The notes under the pieces: generated by a model
Told to the model about the DNA's origin: nothing
Databases searched by the model: none
The model's input: the letters and a program-made list of their open reading frames with translations, nothing else
In this document: positions 16,209 through 24,606 of the stretch, in pieces
Position numbering within the stretch: the stretch's first letter is position 1
Layout of the letters: each line of letters opens with the position of its first letter
DNA from: an uncultured Faecalicoccus sp.
Lineage (GTDB): Bacteria > Bacillota_I > Bacilli_A > Erysipelotrichales > Erysipelotrichaceae
Reading direction: 5' to 3'
Assembly (NCBI RefSeq): GCF_944327125.1
Contig: NZ_CALVGO010000007.1
Span: forward strand, 1-41,483
Length of the DNA: 41,483 bases
Translations under genes and position numbers: made by a program

Positions 16209-17186
16209 ATGCCGCAAGAAACACAGCCAACGATCAGCGTTAGAGATTTGGCCGCAAAATTCGCATGGGAGCAAGTAACAGGAGACGAAAACAGTCTGAA
16301 AAGACGGCTCGTCACCGCGGAAACCAACCGTCCCGGGCTGGAATTGACGGGTTATTTTCCCAATACAGTAGCCAAACGATTAACGATTTTAGGCGATAAA
16401 GAAATTCTATATATTGACCAGGAAATGGATGAAGTTTCACAGCGAAAAAGCTTTGAATTTTTAACCGGGGAGAATACTCCGGCCATTGTGATCGCCCATG
16501 GACACCAGTGTCCGCCGATACTGGCCGAAATTGCGATCCGTAAAAACTTTCCCATCTTTAAAACAGCGGTGGAAACCGCGCATACGATCGTAAATGTGAC
16601 CAACTATCTGGATGAAAGACTGGCTCATTCCATCATTATCCACGGCGAATTGATGCAGATATATGGAGTTGGGGTCATGATCACCGGAGATTCCGGAATG
16701 GGGAAAAGCGAGATTGCTCTGGAATTGATCAAAAAAGGACATCAGCTGGTAGCGGATGACCGCATTGACTGTTATCGGATCCATAATGTTCTGGTAGGAA
16801 GAACCCCAAAGATGTTAGAAGGATTTATGGAACTTCGAGGAGTCGGCATCATCAACATCGGCCGTATGTATGGCGTAGGGGCCTTTGCCCATCAGACCAA
16901 TATCGATTTTCAGATCGAACTGGTTTCTTTTGACGGAGAAGAAGAATACGACCGTGTCGGGATCGAAGAGAAAGAGTACTCTGAGATCATGGGCGTCAAG
17001 ATCTTGAAGATGCGTATCCCGGTCAGCGGCGGCCGTCCGATGTCTGCCATCATTGAAACCGCGGTGACCAACTATCTTCTGCTTCAGGATGGATTTGATT
17101 CTGCCAAGGAATTTGAAGAGATCGTACTGAAAAAGATCGCTGAGAACAAGGAAGGTAACGACGATGAGTCTGTTTCCGGATACTAA
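16209..17186 (+). CDS. hprK: HPr kinase/phosphorylase
   Basis: Master sensor of Gram-positive carbon catabolite repression. It phosphorylates HPr on Ser46 with ATP or pyrophosphate and removes it by phosphorolysis, releasing pyrophosphate. The 325-residue protein has an N-terminal domain and a C-terminal catalytic domain with P-loop GDSGMGKS at 160-167, followed by ADDRID, the family signature LRGVGIINI and IPVSGGRPMSAI. It overlaps the next gene by 23 bases; that gene encodes the pyrophosphatase that removes its product. Confidence 0.96.
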   Translation: MPQETQPTISVRDLAAKFAWEQVTGDENSLKRRLVTAETNRPGLELTGYFPNTVAKRLTILGDKEILYIDQEMDEVSQRKSFEFLTGENTPAIVIAHGHQCPPILAEIAIRKNFPIFKTAVETAHTIVNVTNYLDERLAHSIIIHGELMQIYGVGVMITGDSGMGKSEIALELIKKGHQLVADDRIDCYRIHNVLVGRTPKMLEGFMELRGVGIINIGRMYGVGAFAHQTNIDFQIELVSFDGEEEYDRVGIEEKEYSEIMGVKILKMRIPVSGGRPMSAIIETAVTNYLLLQDGFDSAKEFEEIVLKKIAENKEGNDDESVSGY

Positions 17187-18621
17187 GGTGATCCTTTCCT
17201 TTGGCGGATTTCATATTACCTGGTATGCCGTACTGATTTTGACCGGCGTGATCATTGCCTATATTCTGGCACAAAAGACGGTAAAAAAGTGGGGGTATTC
17301 CAGTGCGCTTTTAGAAGATTACGTGATTCCGATGATGGTTTTGTCGATCTTGGGCGCAAGAGCGTATTATGTGATCTTTGAATGGGATTTTTACAGTTCC
17401 CATCCCGATCAGATCCTTGCCATATGGAATGGCGGCCTGGCCATCTATGGCGGATTGATCGTAGGCGTTCTTTACAGTGTTTATTATTTTAAAAAGCGAA
17501 ACGTCAGCATTCTTAGAATGTTTGATGCGATCATGCCCGGGGTCATGGTGGCCCAGGCTTTTGGCCGCTGGGGCAACTTTATGAATCAGGAAGCCTTTGG
17601 GAAGATCGTCGATGAAAGTTACTTTGATCTTTTTCCGGGCTTCATCAAAGACCAGATGTATATTCAGGGGGCCTATAGAGAACCAACATTCTTATATGAA
17701 AGCATGGGCAATATCTTAGGCTTTCTTTTTATCTATTTTATTTTCCGGAAGAAGTTTTACCGCCATCGCGGGGACTGCGGTTTTATGTACTGTGTCTGGT
17801 ATGGGGCTCTGCGCTTTTTTGTCGAAGGGCTTCGCACCGATTCTTTGATGATAGGACCGCTCCGGGTATCGCAGCTGGTATCCATCGTGATCATTGGGAT
17901 CGGTATCCTGGGATTAAGCGGCATCCTGCACAAGCTTTTTCACTGGTATAAAAAACCCGTTCTTCTTTTTGATCTGGATGGAACGCTGCAGGATTCAAAA
18001 CATCTTGTATTTGAAACGTTTAAAGAAGTTTTCCATAAGTTAAAACCGGACCTTGTCTTAAGTGAAGAAGAATTGTATTCCTTTTTTGGACCGACATTGG
18101 AAGAAACGTTTGGCCGCTACTTCAAACCGGAAGATATCGAAAACGTGATCGAAGAATACCAGAAGATCAATCGAAGACTCCATAACGATCTTTTGAAAGC
18201 CATGCCGGGCGCTTTTGAGACCGTTTCGACATTGAAGGAACAAGGATATGCGATGGCAGTGGTATCCAACAAGCGGATCGCGGTCGTACAAATGGGATTA
18301 AAAGCGGTGGGACTGGAACCCTACTTTGATATAGTGCTGGGAAAAGAACAGCTTCCGGAACCTAAACCGAGTCCTTCCGGACTTTTGAAAGCATGTGAGT
18401 TGATGAAAACGGGACATGATGATGTAATCTATGTAGGCGACAACGTGACAGACATTGTCTGTGCCAAAAATATGGCCGCCTATTCGATTGGTTTCAGTAA
18501 CGATCCTTATCAAAGAGAAAAACAAGCCAAGGCCCATCCGTGTGCCCAGATACAGGATCTTAGAGAACTGATAGAACTTTGTAAGGAGGAAAAAGCATGG
18601 AGCGACAATACGATTTGGTAA
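17164..18621 (+). CDS. Lgt-PpaX fusion: lipoprotein diacylglyceryl transferase plus HAD pyrophosphatase
   Basis: One 485-residue frame joins two enzymes. Residues 1 to about 262 are Lgt, the membrane enzyme that adds diacylglycerol to the lipobox Cys of prolipoproteins. It has several hydrophobic segments and the signature GRWGNFMNQEAFG (134-146). The E. coli HGGL His is Tyr here (AIYGGL), a change I recall in other Firmicutes. Residues about 265-485 are a HAD phosphatase of PpaX length, with DLDGT (Asp270, Asp272), SNKR, a PKPSPSG lysine region and GDNVTD. In Bacillus hprK, lgt and ppaX are neighbouring separate genes. The Lgt C-terminus should face the cytoplasm, so the phosphatase would be tethered at the inner membrane surface. 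No stop or internal start with a ribosome site is evident at the junction. Confidence 0.9.
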   Translation: MSLFPDTKVILSFGGFHITWYAVLILTGVIIAYILAQKTVKKWGYSSALLEDYVIPMMVLSILGARAYYVIFEWDFYSSHPDQILAIWNGGLAIYGGLIVGVLYSVYYFKKRNVSILRMFDAIMPGVMVAQAFGRWGNFMNQEAFGKIVDESYFDLFPGFIKDQMYIQGAYREPTFLYESMGNILGFLFIYFIFRKKFYRHRGDCGFMYCVWYGALRFFVEGLRTDSLMIGPLRVSQLVSIVIIGIGILGLSGILHKLFHWYKKPVLLFDLDGTLQDSKHLVFETFKEVFHKLKPDLVLSEEELYSFFGPTLEETFGRYFKPEDIENVIEEYQKINRRLHNDLLKAMPGAFETVSTLKEQGYAMAVVSNKRIAVVQMGLKAVGLEPYFDIVLGKEQLPEPKPSPSGLLKACELMKTGHDDVIYVGDNVTDIVCAKNMAAYSIGFSNDPYQREKQAKAHPCAQIQDLRELIELCKEEKAWSDNTIW

Positions 18622-19511
18622 TCATTGGAGCCGGGCCAGCCGGCATGGCAGCCAGTGTGTATGGATCCCGCGCAGGATTAAAGACATTGTTGCTGGATAA
18701 CGGCGCACCGGGAGGAAAACTGATCAAAACGCATAAGATCTCAAACTATCCGGGAGTCAAAGAACTGGCTGGTGCCGATTTGGCGATGCAGATGTTTGAA
18801 CAGGCCACTTCATTCGGGGCGGAATATGCCTATGGTGATGTGGAGAAGGTAGATGCGGATAAAAAAGTGTATTTAAGCGATGGCACGGTGATCGAAGCCA
18901 AAGCGGTCCTGGTGGCCACAGGAACAAGGGAAAGACTGTTGAATATCCCAGGGGAAAAGGAAAATATCGGCAAAGGGGTATCTTTTTGTGCAGTGTGTGA
19001 TGGAGCGTTCTTCAAGGATAAAGAAGTCGTTGTGATCGGCGGCGGCAATTCCGCTTTGGAGGAAAGCCTTTATTTAACACAGTTTGTCAAAGGATTGACC
19101 ATCGTGATTCGAAGAGATGTCTTCCGGGCCGAAAAGCGAATCCAGGATCAAATCGAAGCCAATGAGAAGATCAAAGTCATCGTGAAACACATTCCTAAGG
19201 AAATTTTGAGCGAAAATGGAAAGGTTTCCGGAATCGTTTTGGAAAATGTAGAGACCAAAGAAACAAGGACCTTGGATTGTCAGGGTATTTTCCCATATAT
19301 CGGACAGGATCCTATGACGGCGTGTTTGGAAGGGCTGGATGTATTGGATCCGAAAGGATATGTGATCGTGGACAAGAATATGGAGACCAAGATCCCGGGT
19401 ATCTATGCGGCCGGGGACGTGATCCAGAAAGAACTTCGCCAGGTCGTGACGGCGACCAATGACGGAGCCATCGCCAGCCAGCATGCGTTTCACCAAATCA
19501 CCGGAATTTAG
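18597..19511 (+). CDS. trxB: Thioredoxin reductase
   Basis: NADPH-dependent FAD enzyme that reduces thioredoxin. The 304-residue protein has the N-terminal FAD loop GAGPAGMAAS, the redox-active pair CAVC at 131-134, the NADPH loop GGGNSALEES and the C-terminal GIYAAGDV flavin motif. AAGGAGG lies 9 bases before the ATG. It overlaps the end of the Lgt-PpaX frame by 25 bases. The likely partner trxA is about 7.7 kb to the right. Confidence 0.96.
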   Translation: MERQYDLVIIGAGPAGMAASVYGSRAGLKTLLLDNGAPGGKLIKTHKISNYPGVKELAGADLAMQMFEQATSFGAEYAYGDVEKVDADKKVYLSDGTVIEAKAVLVATGTRERLLNIPGEKENIGKGVSFCAVCDGAFFKDKEVVVIGGGNSALEESLYLTQFVKGLTIVIRRDVFRAEKRIQDQIEANEKIKVIVKHIPKEILSENGKVSGIVLENVETKETRTLDCQGIFPYIGQDPMTACLEGLDVLDPKGYVIVDKNMETKIPGIYAAGDVIQKELRQVVTATNDGAIASQHAFHQITGI

Positions 19512-19572
19512 TATGTAAAGGCTTTCGTTTTATATGAAAAAATGCTTTAATATAAATATCGAGGTGAGTCAT

Positions 19573-20073
19573 ATGAACGCAATGGATGCAATCAATAAAG
19601 CGATGAACGCTTATCATGAGATCACAGGACTGCATAGCTATTTTGTACAGAATGAAGCGGATATCGTCAGTGCCAGTGCCAAGGAAAAAAATTTTTTCTG
19701 TAAATGTTTAAAGACCAGCACATCGGCCTTGAAACACTGTGATGAATGTACGGTGGAAAATTATACTCAGGCTCTTCAATCCAACAAAGTGCAGACGTAT
19801 TCCTGTCATGCGGGACTTGTCAAATGGTCCGTTCCTGTCAACATCAAAGGTTTGAAAGGCGTCATCATTTCGGAAGGTGTTATTTCCAAACAGCAGGTGG
19901 AGGAAAGTCAGGACTGGATATCTTATCTGTCAGAAAAATACAATGTATCAAAGTCGATCTTATTGGAGAATTATAATCAGGTCGTACAAATGACAGAGGA
20001 ACAAGTGGATCGAACCATTCAGCTGTTCCAGGATATTCTGTCTTATTATGCATCGACGGTGGACGAAGACTAA
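19573..20073 (+). CDS. Stand-alone PocR-domain sensory protein
   Basis: The 166-residue protein matches the PocR ligand-binding domain: FFCKCLKTSTSALKHCDEC, then Tyr-Ser-Cys-His-Ala-Gly (YSCHAG), then WSVPVNIKGLKGVIISEG. In other proteins this domain sits before an AraC-type HTH or a histidine kinase. Here no output domain is visible; the C-terminus is a short helical segment. Five Cys (FCKC, HCDEC, SCH) could bind metal or respond to redox, which is inference. The start at 19573 has GAGGTGA 5 bases upstream; an upstream ATG at 19534 has no site. It follows trxB by 61 bases and ends at a strong terminator. A TCATATGA sequence spans the start codon. Confidence 0.82.
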   Translation: MNAMDAINKAMNAYHEITGLHSYFVQNEADIVSASAKEKNFFCKCLKTSTSALKHCDECTVENYTQALQSNKVQTYSCHAGLVKWSVPVNIKGLKGVIISEGVISKQQVEESQDWISYLSEKYNVSKSILLENYNQVVQMTEEQVDRTIQLFQDILSYYASTVDED

Positions 20074-20097
20074 ACGGATGATTCATCCGTTTTTTTT
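20072..20097 (+). terminator. Terminator after the PocR gene
   Basis: The stem AAACGGATG/CATCCGTTT (20072-20080 with 20084-20092) has a 3-base loop and runs into T residues. It lies on the stop codon of the PocR gene and probably ends the uvrA-trxB-PocR transcription unit. Confidence 0.85.
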
Positions 20098-20111
20098 GTG
20101 TTTGATGATAA

Positions 20112-20155
20112 AAAAGATGCATCACGCATTTAAATAAGCGTAAAGTGCATCTTTT
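20112..20155 (-). terminator. Candidate terminator of the patatin gene
   Basis: AAAAGATGCA (20112-20121) pairs with TGCATCTTTT (20146-20155) across a 24-base loop; on the minus strand it ends in a T run. The stem includes the last codons of the gene. The long loop makes it weaker than the other terminators. Confidence 0.5.
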
Positions 20156-20967
20156 AAAGCTTCCATATCCTGATATCCGGTTTCGTATAAGCGTTCCAAT
20201 TTTACGGGGTCTTGTTCCAGCCGTCCTACATCATGAGTGTCGCTGGGATAGATGACAAACAGTTTTCCTTCCTGTTCCCACTGTTCCATTTTTTCAACCT
20301 CTTCATTGTAGCGGAAGTGACGATTTTTTAAGGCGTCGATCACATAAGGGTAGTCTTTGTACATCGTTTCGATCATCGGCATAAGTTTATTGGATGTTTT
20401 ACGGTATCCTTTTGGCTTTGTCGATACGACCACGATCTTGTCATATCCTTTTTCTTTCATAAATTCAAAAGGAATCGAGTCTCCCAGTCCGCCGTCCAGC
20501 ATTTTATGGCCGTCGTATTCAACGATCTTACTGACGATCGGCAAAGAAGCGCTGGCACGAATGTATTCCATGTTTTCCTGTATATGCGGGATCGGAACAT
20601 AGAGTGTCTTTCCGGTTTCGCAGTCAAAACAAACGCAGTACATGCGTGTTTTTGAATTGTTGAAAGTTTTATAGTCAAAAGGATCGATTACATTGGGAAT
20701 CTCGTCATAGATAAACTGTGCGTTGAACAAATCGCCGGTTTGAATCAGAGATTTGAACGAAAAACTTCTTTTGTCGACCAAATAATGAGCGCCGATCCGG
20801 ATGGCTCGGCCTCGCTGTTCGCTGATCAGGCTGGTCGCATGACAGGCACCGGCACTGACGCCGATCACGCCGTCAAATTGGATCTTATGATCTAAAAAGA
20901 AGTCGATCGTGCCGCATGTATAGGCGCCGCGCATACCGCCGCCTTCCAATACCAAAGCTGTTTTCAT
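20122..20967 (-). CDS. Patatin-like phospholipase
   Basis: Ser/Asp-dyad lipid acyl hydrolase family. The 281-residue protein has the oxyanion loop EGGGMRGAY near the N-terminus, the nucleophile elbow GVSAG (Ser38) and the dyad Asp in DGG (Asp158). No signal peptide or membrane segment is seen, so it is probably cytoplasmic. The start at 20967 was chosen for its homology-type N-terminus MKTALVLEGGG and AAGGTG upstream; the frame continues 13 codons further without a site. It is divergent from darA. The natural lipid substrate is unknown. Confidence 0.88.
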   Translation of the reverse strand: MKTALVLEGGGMRGAYTCGTIDFFLDHKIQFDGVIGVSAGACHATSLISEQRGRAIRIGAHYLVDKRSFSFKSLIQTGDLFNAQFIYDEIPNVIDPFDYKTFNNSKTRMYCVCFDCETGKTLYVPIPHIQENMEYIRASASLPIVSKIVEYDGHKMLDGGLGDSIPFEFMKEKGYDKIVVVSTKPKGYRKTSNKLMPMIETMYKDYPYVIDALKNRHFRYNEEVEKMEQWEQEGKLFVIYPSDTHDVGRLEQDPVKLERLYETGYQDMEALKDALYAYLNA

Positions 20968-21048
20968 GAAGCACCTTCTTTCTTTTGAGTACTTATTATA
21001 CATCAATTTACCGGAAAAGAAAGTGTAGTGAACGATAGGGGATTAAGC

Positions 21049-21054
21049 TATAAT
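21049..21054 (+). promoter_or_regulatory. -10 element for darA
   Basis: TATAAT lies 27 bases before the darA start, with AAGGA between them. The -35 region is poor. A TATAAT on the opposite strand at 21000-20995 may serve the divergent patatin gene. Confidence 0.4.
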
Positions 21055-21080
21055 AAATTTAAAGAAAGAAGGAACATACT

Positions 21081-21404
21081 ATGAAATTGATTTTAGCGAT
21101 CATGTCAAACGATGACAGTCCCACTGTCAGTTCAAAATTGAATAAAGCGGGGTATCAGGTCACAAAGCTGGCAACGACAGGCGGATTTTTAAGAGCGGGA
21201 AATACGACTTTGATCTGCGGATGCGATGATGACAAGGTGGATACGGCCATAGATATCATAGGAAAATATTCCAGCAAGCGGACCGAGATCGTTCCTAACA
21301 CGGCGGGGTACGATATGTCCCATTTTGCCTCTTTTCCTTTAGAAGTACAGGTTGGCGGCGCCGTTATTTTCGTGTTGGATGTCGAACAGTTCTATAAAGT
21401 GTAG
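21081..21404 (+). CDS. darA: PII-like cyclic-di-AMP receptor DarA (PstA)
   Basis: Small PII-like trimeric protein that binds c-di-AMP. The 107-residue sequence carries the strongly conserved KLATTGGFLRAGNTT stretch of the family, preceded by the usual MKLILAIMSNDD start and followed by a V-rich end (QVGGAVIFVLDVEQF). Its downstream partner is unknown in all species as far as I know. In Bacillus it lies in the tmk/holB region close to dnaX; here it is alone. A weak hairpin follows the stop codon (near 21405-21425) without a proper T run. Confidence 0.93.
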   Translation: MKLILAIMSNDDSPTVSSKLNKAGYQVTKLATTGGFLRAGNTTLICGCDDDKVDTAIDIIGKYSSKRTEIVPNTAGYDMSHFASFPLEVQVGGAVIFVLDVEQFYKV

Positions 21405-21433
21405 ATTGGTTAGGGGGCACTTACCAAACTCTC

Positions 21434-21477
21434 TTGTTTTTCTTTAAATAAAGATATAAACTAAGAATGGTTCTTAG
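21434..21477 (+). promoter_or_regulatory. perR promoter with a 7-3-7 operator dyad
   Basis: TTGTTT (21434-21439) and TATAAA (21455-21460) form a possible promoter with a short 15-base spacer. Immediately after the -10 is CTAAGAA-TGG-TTCTTAG (21461-21477), a perfect 7-base inverted repeat. It ends 13 bases before the perR start, as expected for autoregulation. The sequence differs from the classic Bacillus Per box, so the repressor identity is inferred from position. Confidence 0.55.
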
Positions 21478-21490
21478 ATAAGGAGACAAG

Positions 21491-21877
21491 ATGCACAAGA
21501 CTTCAATACAGAGGGAATGGATCTATGCCTACATGCAGGAGCACCCGGATCAGCATTTCAGTGCGGAAGAGATCTATGATGGACTGAACCAGGAAGGAAA
21601 AACGATATCGCTGGCTACGGTCTACCGGAATCTGAAGATCCTTCAGAACGAACATAAGATCACGAGCCTGATGTTGGAAAAGGGGAAACAGGTGTTTGAT
21701 AAAACGTGCCGTCCTCATGATCATTTGATCTGTGTAAAATGTCATCGCGTATTCGATGTGGATATGCCTTACGACCGTTCCGTGGAACGAAAGGCTCAGG
21801 AAGCTCTGCAGCTTCCCATAGAATCACACGCGCTGACGTTGTATGGAACGTGTGCTCAATGTCTTAAGGAAAGGTAA
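21491..21877 (+). CDS. perR: Fur-family peroxide regulator (PerR-like)
   Basis: Metal-dependent repressor, 128 residues. An N-terminal winged helix ([25 protein letters not shown], written in part) is followed by the metal domain. The structural zinc site is seen as CVKC and CAQC, and regulatory ligands are likely in HFSAEE, CRPHDH and FDVD. PerR rather than Fur or Zur is favoured because it sits 11 bases upstream of rubrerythrin, a classic peroxide-responsive gene in anaerobes. The regulatory residues that would separate the subfamilies cannot be settled by eye. Confidence 0.85.
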   Translation: MHKTSIQREWIYAYMQEHPDQHFSAEEIYDGLNQEGKTISLATVYRNLKILQNEHKITSLMLEKGKQVFDKTCRPHDHLICVKCHRVFDVDMPYDRSVERKAQEALQLPIESHALTLYGTCAQCLKER

Positions 21878-21888
21878 GGTACAGGACA

Positions 21889-22422
21889 ATGGAATTAAAA
21901 GGATCAAAAACAGAACAGAATTTACAGACGGCATTTGCCGGAGAAAGCCAGGCTCGTAACAAATATACTTATTTTGCGGAAGTTGCCCGCAAAGAGGGAA
22001 TGAATCAGATCGCAGAAATTTTTGAAGAAACGGCCCGTAATGAACAGGAACATGCCCGTTTATGGTTTGAAGCTTTAGGCGGAATTGGTACAACCGCTGA
22101 AAACCTGAAAGCAGCTGCTTCGGGAGAAAACTACGAATGGACGACAATGTATAAAGAATTTGCCGACACAGCCCGTGAAGAAGGATTCACGAAGATCGCT
22201 TTCCAGATGGACAAAGTTGCGGAAATTGAAAAACAGCACGAAGAACGCTATATGAAGCTGTTGTCCAATGTGGAAAACGACAATGTGTTTGCCGGAGAAG
22301 AAAACGATACATGGATCTGTGGCATCTGTGGTTTCCAGTATACAGGGAAAAATGCACCAAAAGCTTGCCCGGTATGTGGATATCCTCAGGCTGTATTCAG
22401 AAAGCTTGCCAAGAATTATTAA
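21889..22422 (+). CDS. rbr: Rubrerythrin
   Basis: Non-haem di-iron peroxidase that reduces hydrogen peroxide in anaerobes. The 177-residue protein has an N-terminal ferritin-like four-helix domain with the Glu ligands in [20 protein letters not shown] and [11 protein letters not shown]-terminal rubredoxin domain has CGICGF and CPVCGY. It is co-transcribed with perR and ends in a strong terminator. Confidence 0.96.
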   Translation: MELKGSKTEQNLQTAFAGESQARNKYTYFAEVARKEGMNQIAEIFEETARNEQEHARLWFEALGGIGTTAENLKAAASGENYEWTTMYKEFADTAREEGFTKIAFQMDKVAEIEKQHEERYMKLLSNVENDNVFAGEENDTWICGICGFQYTGKNAPKACPVCGYPQAVFRKLAKNY

Positions 22423-22428
22423 GAATTT

Positions 22429-22458
22429 GCCTAAGACTTTTGTCTTGGGCTTTTTTTT
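22429..22458 (+). terminator. Terminator of perR-rbr
   Basis: GCCTAAGAC-TTTT-GTCTTGGGC (9-bp stem with G-U pairs) is followed by eight T. It lies 6 bases after the rubrerythrin stop codon. Confidence 0.9.
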
Positions 22459-22504
22459 AATGGGTAATCCCGATATAGTAGTATATATACAAAGAGGTGT
22501 TACT

Positions 22505-23308
22505 ATGTCCGTGCTTACAATACTAGGGATCTTGATCGTTGCGTTTCTGGCTGGGGTCGAAGGGGTCTTGGATGAATTTCAGTTTCATCAGCCTTTGGTC
22601 GCATGCACTCTGATCGGAATCGTCAGCGGTTGTGTAAGAGAAGGAATCTTATTAGGCGGCAGTCTGCAGATGATGGCGTTAGGCTGGGCCAATGTCGGAG
22701 CCAGTGTAGCGCCGGATGTGGCCTTAGCTTCGGTGGCGTCTTCAATTTTGATGGTACACGGACTTCATAGTACGGTTCCTTCTGAATATGTGATCTCTTT
22801 ATCGATTGCGATTGCGATCCCCCTTTCTGTCATCGGCTTGTTTTTGACCCGGATATGCCGCACCAAAGCGGTTTCCATCGTCAAAAAAATGGACCAGGCT
22901 GCTCTTCAGGCCGATTTTAAAGCAATCGAAAGATATCAGATTTCGGGCATCGTAATGCAGGGAGCCAGAGTGATGATTCCTTCTGTTTTCCTGGTGGCCA
23001 TTCCTTCTGTGTGGATCGTTTCCCTGGTTCAGGCTCTTCCCTTGGTCTTTCTGGAGGGATTGAATGTGGCACGGGGACTGATTCCCAGCCTGGGCTTTGC
23101 GATCGTGATCAATGTTCTTGCTTCTAAAGAAACCTGGGCGTTCTTTGCGCTGGGGTTTTCCATTGCGGGCATATCTTCCTTGAGCTTGATTGGGATCTTT
23201 ATTCTGGGAGCCAGCTTGATGTTGATCTATATTGTGTTGAAAAAAGGCGAAGAAGATACGCCGGATAAAGAACTTCATAAAAATCTGAAAGATGTATTGA
23301 ATTCTTGA
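22505..23308 (+). CDS. Orphan mannose-family PTS EIIC permease
   Basis: The 267-residue membrane protein matches the EIIC component of the mannose/sorbose PTS family (ManY/SorA type), with about seven hydrophobic segments and the conserved stretch EGILLGGSLQMMALGW. Such EIIC proteins normally need EIID for the channel and EIIA/EIIB for phosphate. None is encoded next to it; rubrerythrin precedes and purD follows. It may work with remote subunits or have a non-PTS role. GAGGTG sits 6 bases before the ATG. Confidence 0.85.
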   Translation: MSVLTILGILIVAFLAGVEGVLDEFQFHQPLVACTLIGIVSGCVREGILLGGSLQMMALGWANVGASVAPDVALASVASSILMVHGLHSTVPSEYVISLSIAIAIPLSVIGLFLTRICRTKAVSIVKKMDQAALQADFKAIERYQISGIVMQGARVMIPSVFLVAIPSVWIVSLVQALPLVFLEGLNVARGLIPSLGFAIVINVLASKETWAFFALGFSIAGISSLSLIGIFILGASLMLIYIVLKKGEEDTPDKELHKNLKDVLNS

Positions 23309-23322
23309 TAATATTTGGTGAG

Positions 23323-23350
23323 TTGAAAAGGATTCATGATAAAATAATAA
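23323..23350 (+). promoter_or_regulatory. Possible promoter for purD-fhs
   Basis: TTGAAA (23323-23328) and TAATAA (23345-23350) with a 16-base spacer precede a good ribosome site (AAGGAG). The region is AT-rich, so chance matches are easy. No PurR-type box or purine riboswitch was seen. Confidence 0.35.
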
Positions 23351-23372
23351 AATATAAGAAGGAGATTGATTC

Positions 23373-24605
23373 ATGAAAATTCTAGTGATTGGTAAAGGCG
23401 GAAGAGAACACGCCCTGGCACATGCGTGCTCAAAGAGTGCTCTGTGCGATCGGTTGTATATGGCACCGGGCAACCCGGGGATGGCAAAACTTGGAACGTG
23501 TGTGGATATTTCCGATGGAGATGTCGAAGGACTGGTGTCTTTTGCGAAAGAGAAAATGATCGATTTAACGATCGTGGGTCCGGAAGCGACGCTGTCCAAA
23601 GGGGTAGTGGATGCCTTCCAGAAAGAAGGACTGAAGATCTTTGGTCCGACAAAAGCGGCCACGCAGGTGGAGTCCAGTAAAGATTTTGCGAAAAAAATCA
23701 TGGCAAAATATCACATTCCTACAGCGTCCTATCAGACATTTGATCGTTATGAAGATGCCGTGGCCTATGTTAAGGAAAAAGGAGCACCTATTGTCATCAA
23801 GGAAGATGGCTTAAAGGCCGGAAAAGGGGTTACGGTTGCCCAGAAAATTTCGGAAGCTTTAGAAGCCTTGGAAGTGGCTTTTAGTCAGCCGGGCAATAAA
23901 GTAGTGATCGAAGAATGTCTGGTTGGTTTTGAATTCTCTTTGATCTGTCTGGTTCATAATGATCAGGTCGTTCCTTTGGAAATTGCCCAGGATCATAAAT
24001 GTGTCAATGATGGTGATACCGGACCGAATACCGGCGGTATGGGCTCTTACAGTCCGGTCAAAAAAATCACGAAAGAAATCATTCAGAATACAATGGATAC
24101 GGTCATGGTCCCTATGGCCAAAGCAATGATGTCGGAGGGCGTTCCTTTCACCGGTTTCTTATATGGCGGACTTATGTTGACAAAGCAAGGTGTTAAGGTC
24201 ATTGAGTTCAATGCCCGTTTTGGGGATCCGGAAGCGGAAGTAATCTTGCCTAGACTGCAGAGCGATTTTGTACAGGCGATCCTGGATGTGATGGACAATA
24301 AAGAAGTGTCGTTGACCTGGTCCGACAAGGTAAGCCATGGTGTCGTTATGGCAAGCACGAATTATCCGGCTTCTTCGACAAAGGGTTCTCTGATTGAAGG
24401 GGTGGATCAAAGTGATGCCTTGATCTATCATATGGGAACAAAAGAAGAAGATGGAAAGCTGATGACCGATGGCGGCCGTGTTTTAATGGTCGTTACGTTA
24501 GAAGATACTCTGGAAGAGGCATTTGCCCATACATACAGAGAAGTGAAAAAGATTCATTGTAAAGATCTGTTCTATCGGCATGATATTGGAAAGAAGGATA
24601 TGTAA
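23373..24605 (+). CDS. purD: Phosphoribosylamine-glycine ligase
   Basis: Second step of de novo purine synthesis, joining glycine to phosphoribosylamine with ATP. The 410-residue ATP-grasp enzyme begins [16 protein letters not shown] and has [19 protein letters not shown], and the hallmark [15 protein letters not shown] and [12 protein letters not shown]. It stands apart from other pur genes but directly before fhs, whose product feeds formyl-THF to purine synthesis. Complete and of normal length. Confidence 0.96.
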   Translation: MKILVIGKGGREHALAHACSKSALCDRLYMAPGNPGMAKLGTCVDISDGDVEGLVSFAKEKMIDLTIVGPEATLSKGVVDAFQKEGLKIFGPTKAATQVESSKDFAKKIMAKYHIPTASYQTFDRYEDAVAYVKEKGAPIVIKEDGLKAGKGVTVAQKISEALEALEVAFSQPGNKVVIEECLVGFEFSLICLVHNDQVVPLEIAQDHKCVNDGDTGPNTGGMGSYSPVKKITKEIIQNTMDTVMVPMAKAMMSEGVPFTGFLYGGLMLTKQGVKVIEFNARFGDPEAEVILPRLQSDFVQAILDVMDNKEVSLTWSDKVSHGVVMASTNYPASSTKGSLIEGVDQSDALIYHMGTKEEDGKLMTDGGRVLMVVTLEDTLEEAFAHTYREVKKIHCKDLFYRHDIGKKDM

Positions 24606-24606
24606 G

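Noticed and set aside
21405-21433. Terminator after darA
   Set aside because: TTGGTTAG and CTTACCAA pair with one mismatch, but no T run follows directly. Too weak to call.
22799-23701. A 300-codon open frame on the minus strand across the EIIC and purD genes
   Set aside because: It crosses a gene boundary antisense to two well-supported genes, and its product is rich in Ser/His/Arg without any recognisable domain. It is a shadow frame.
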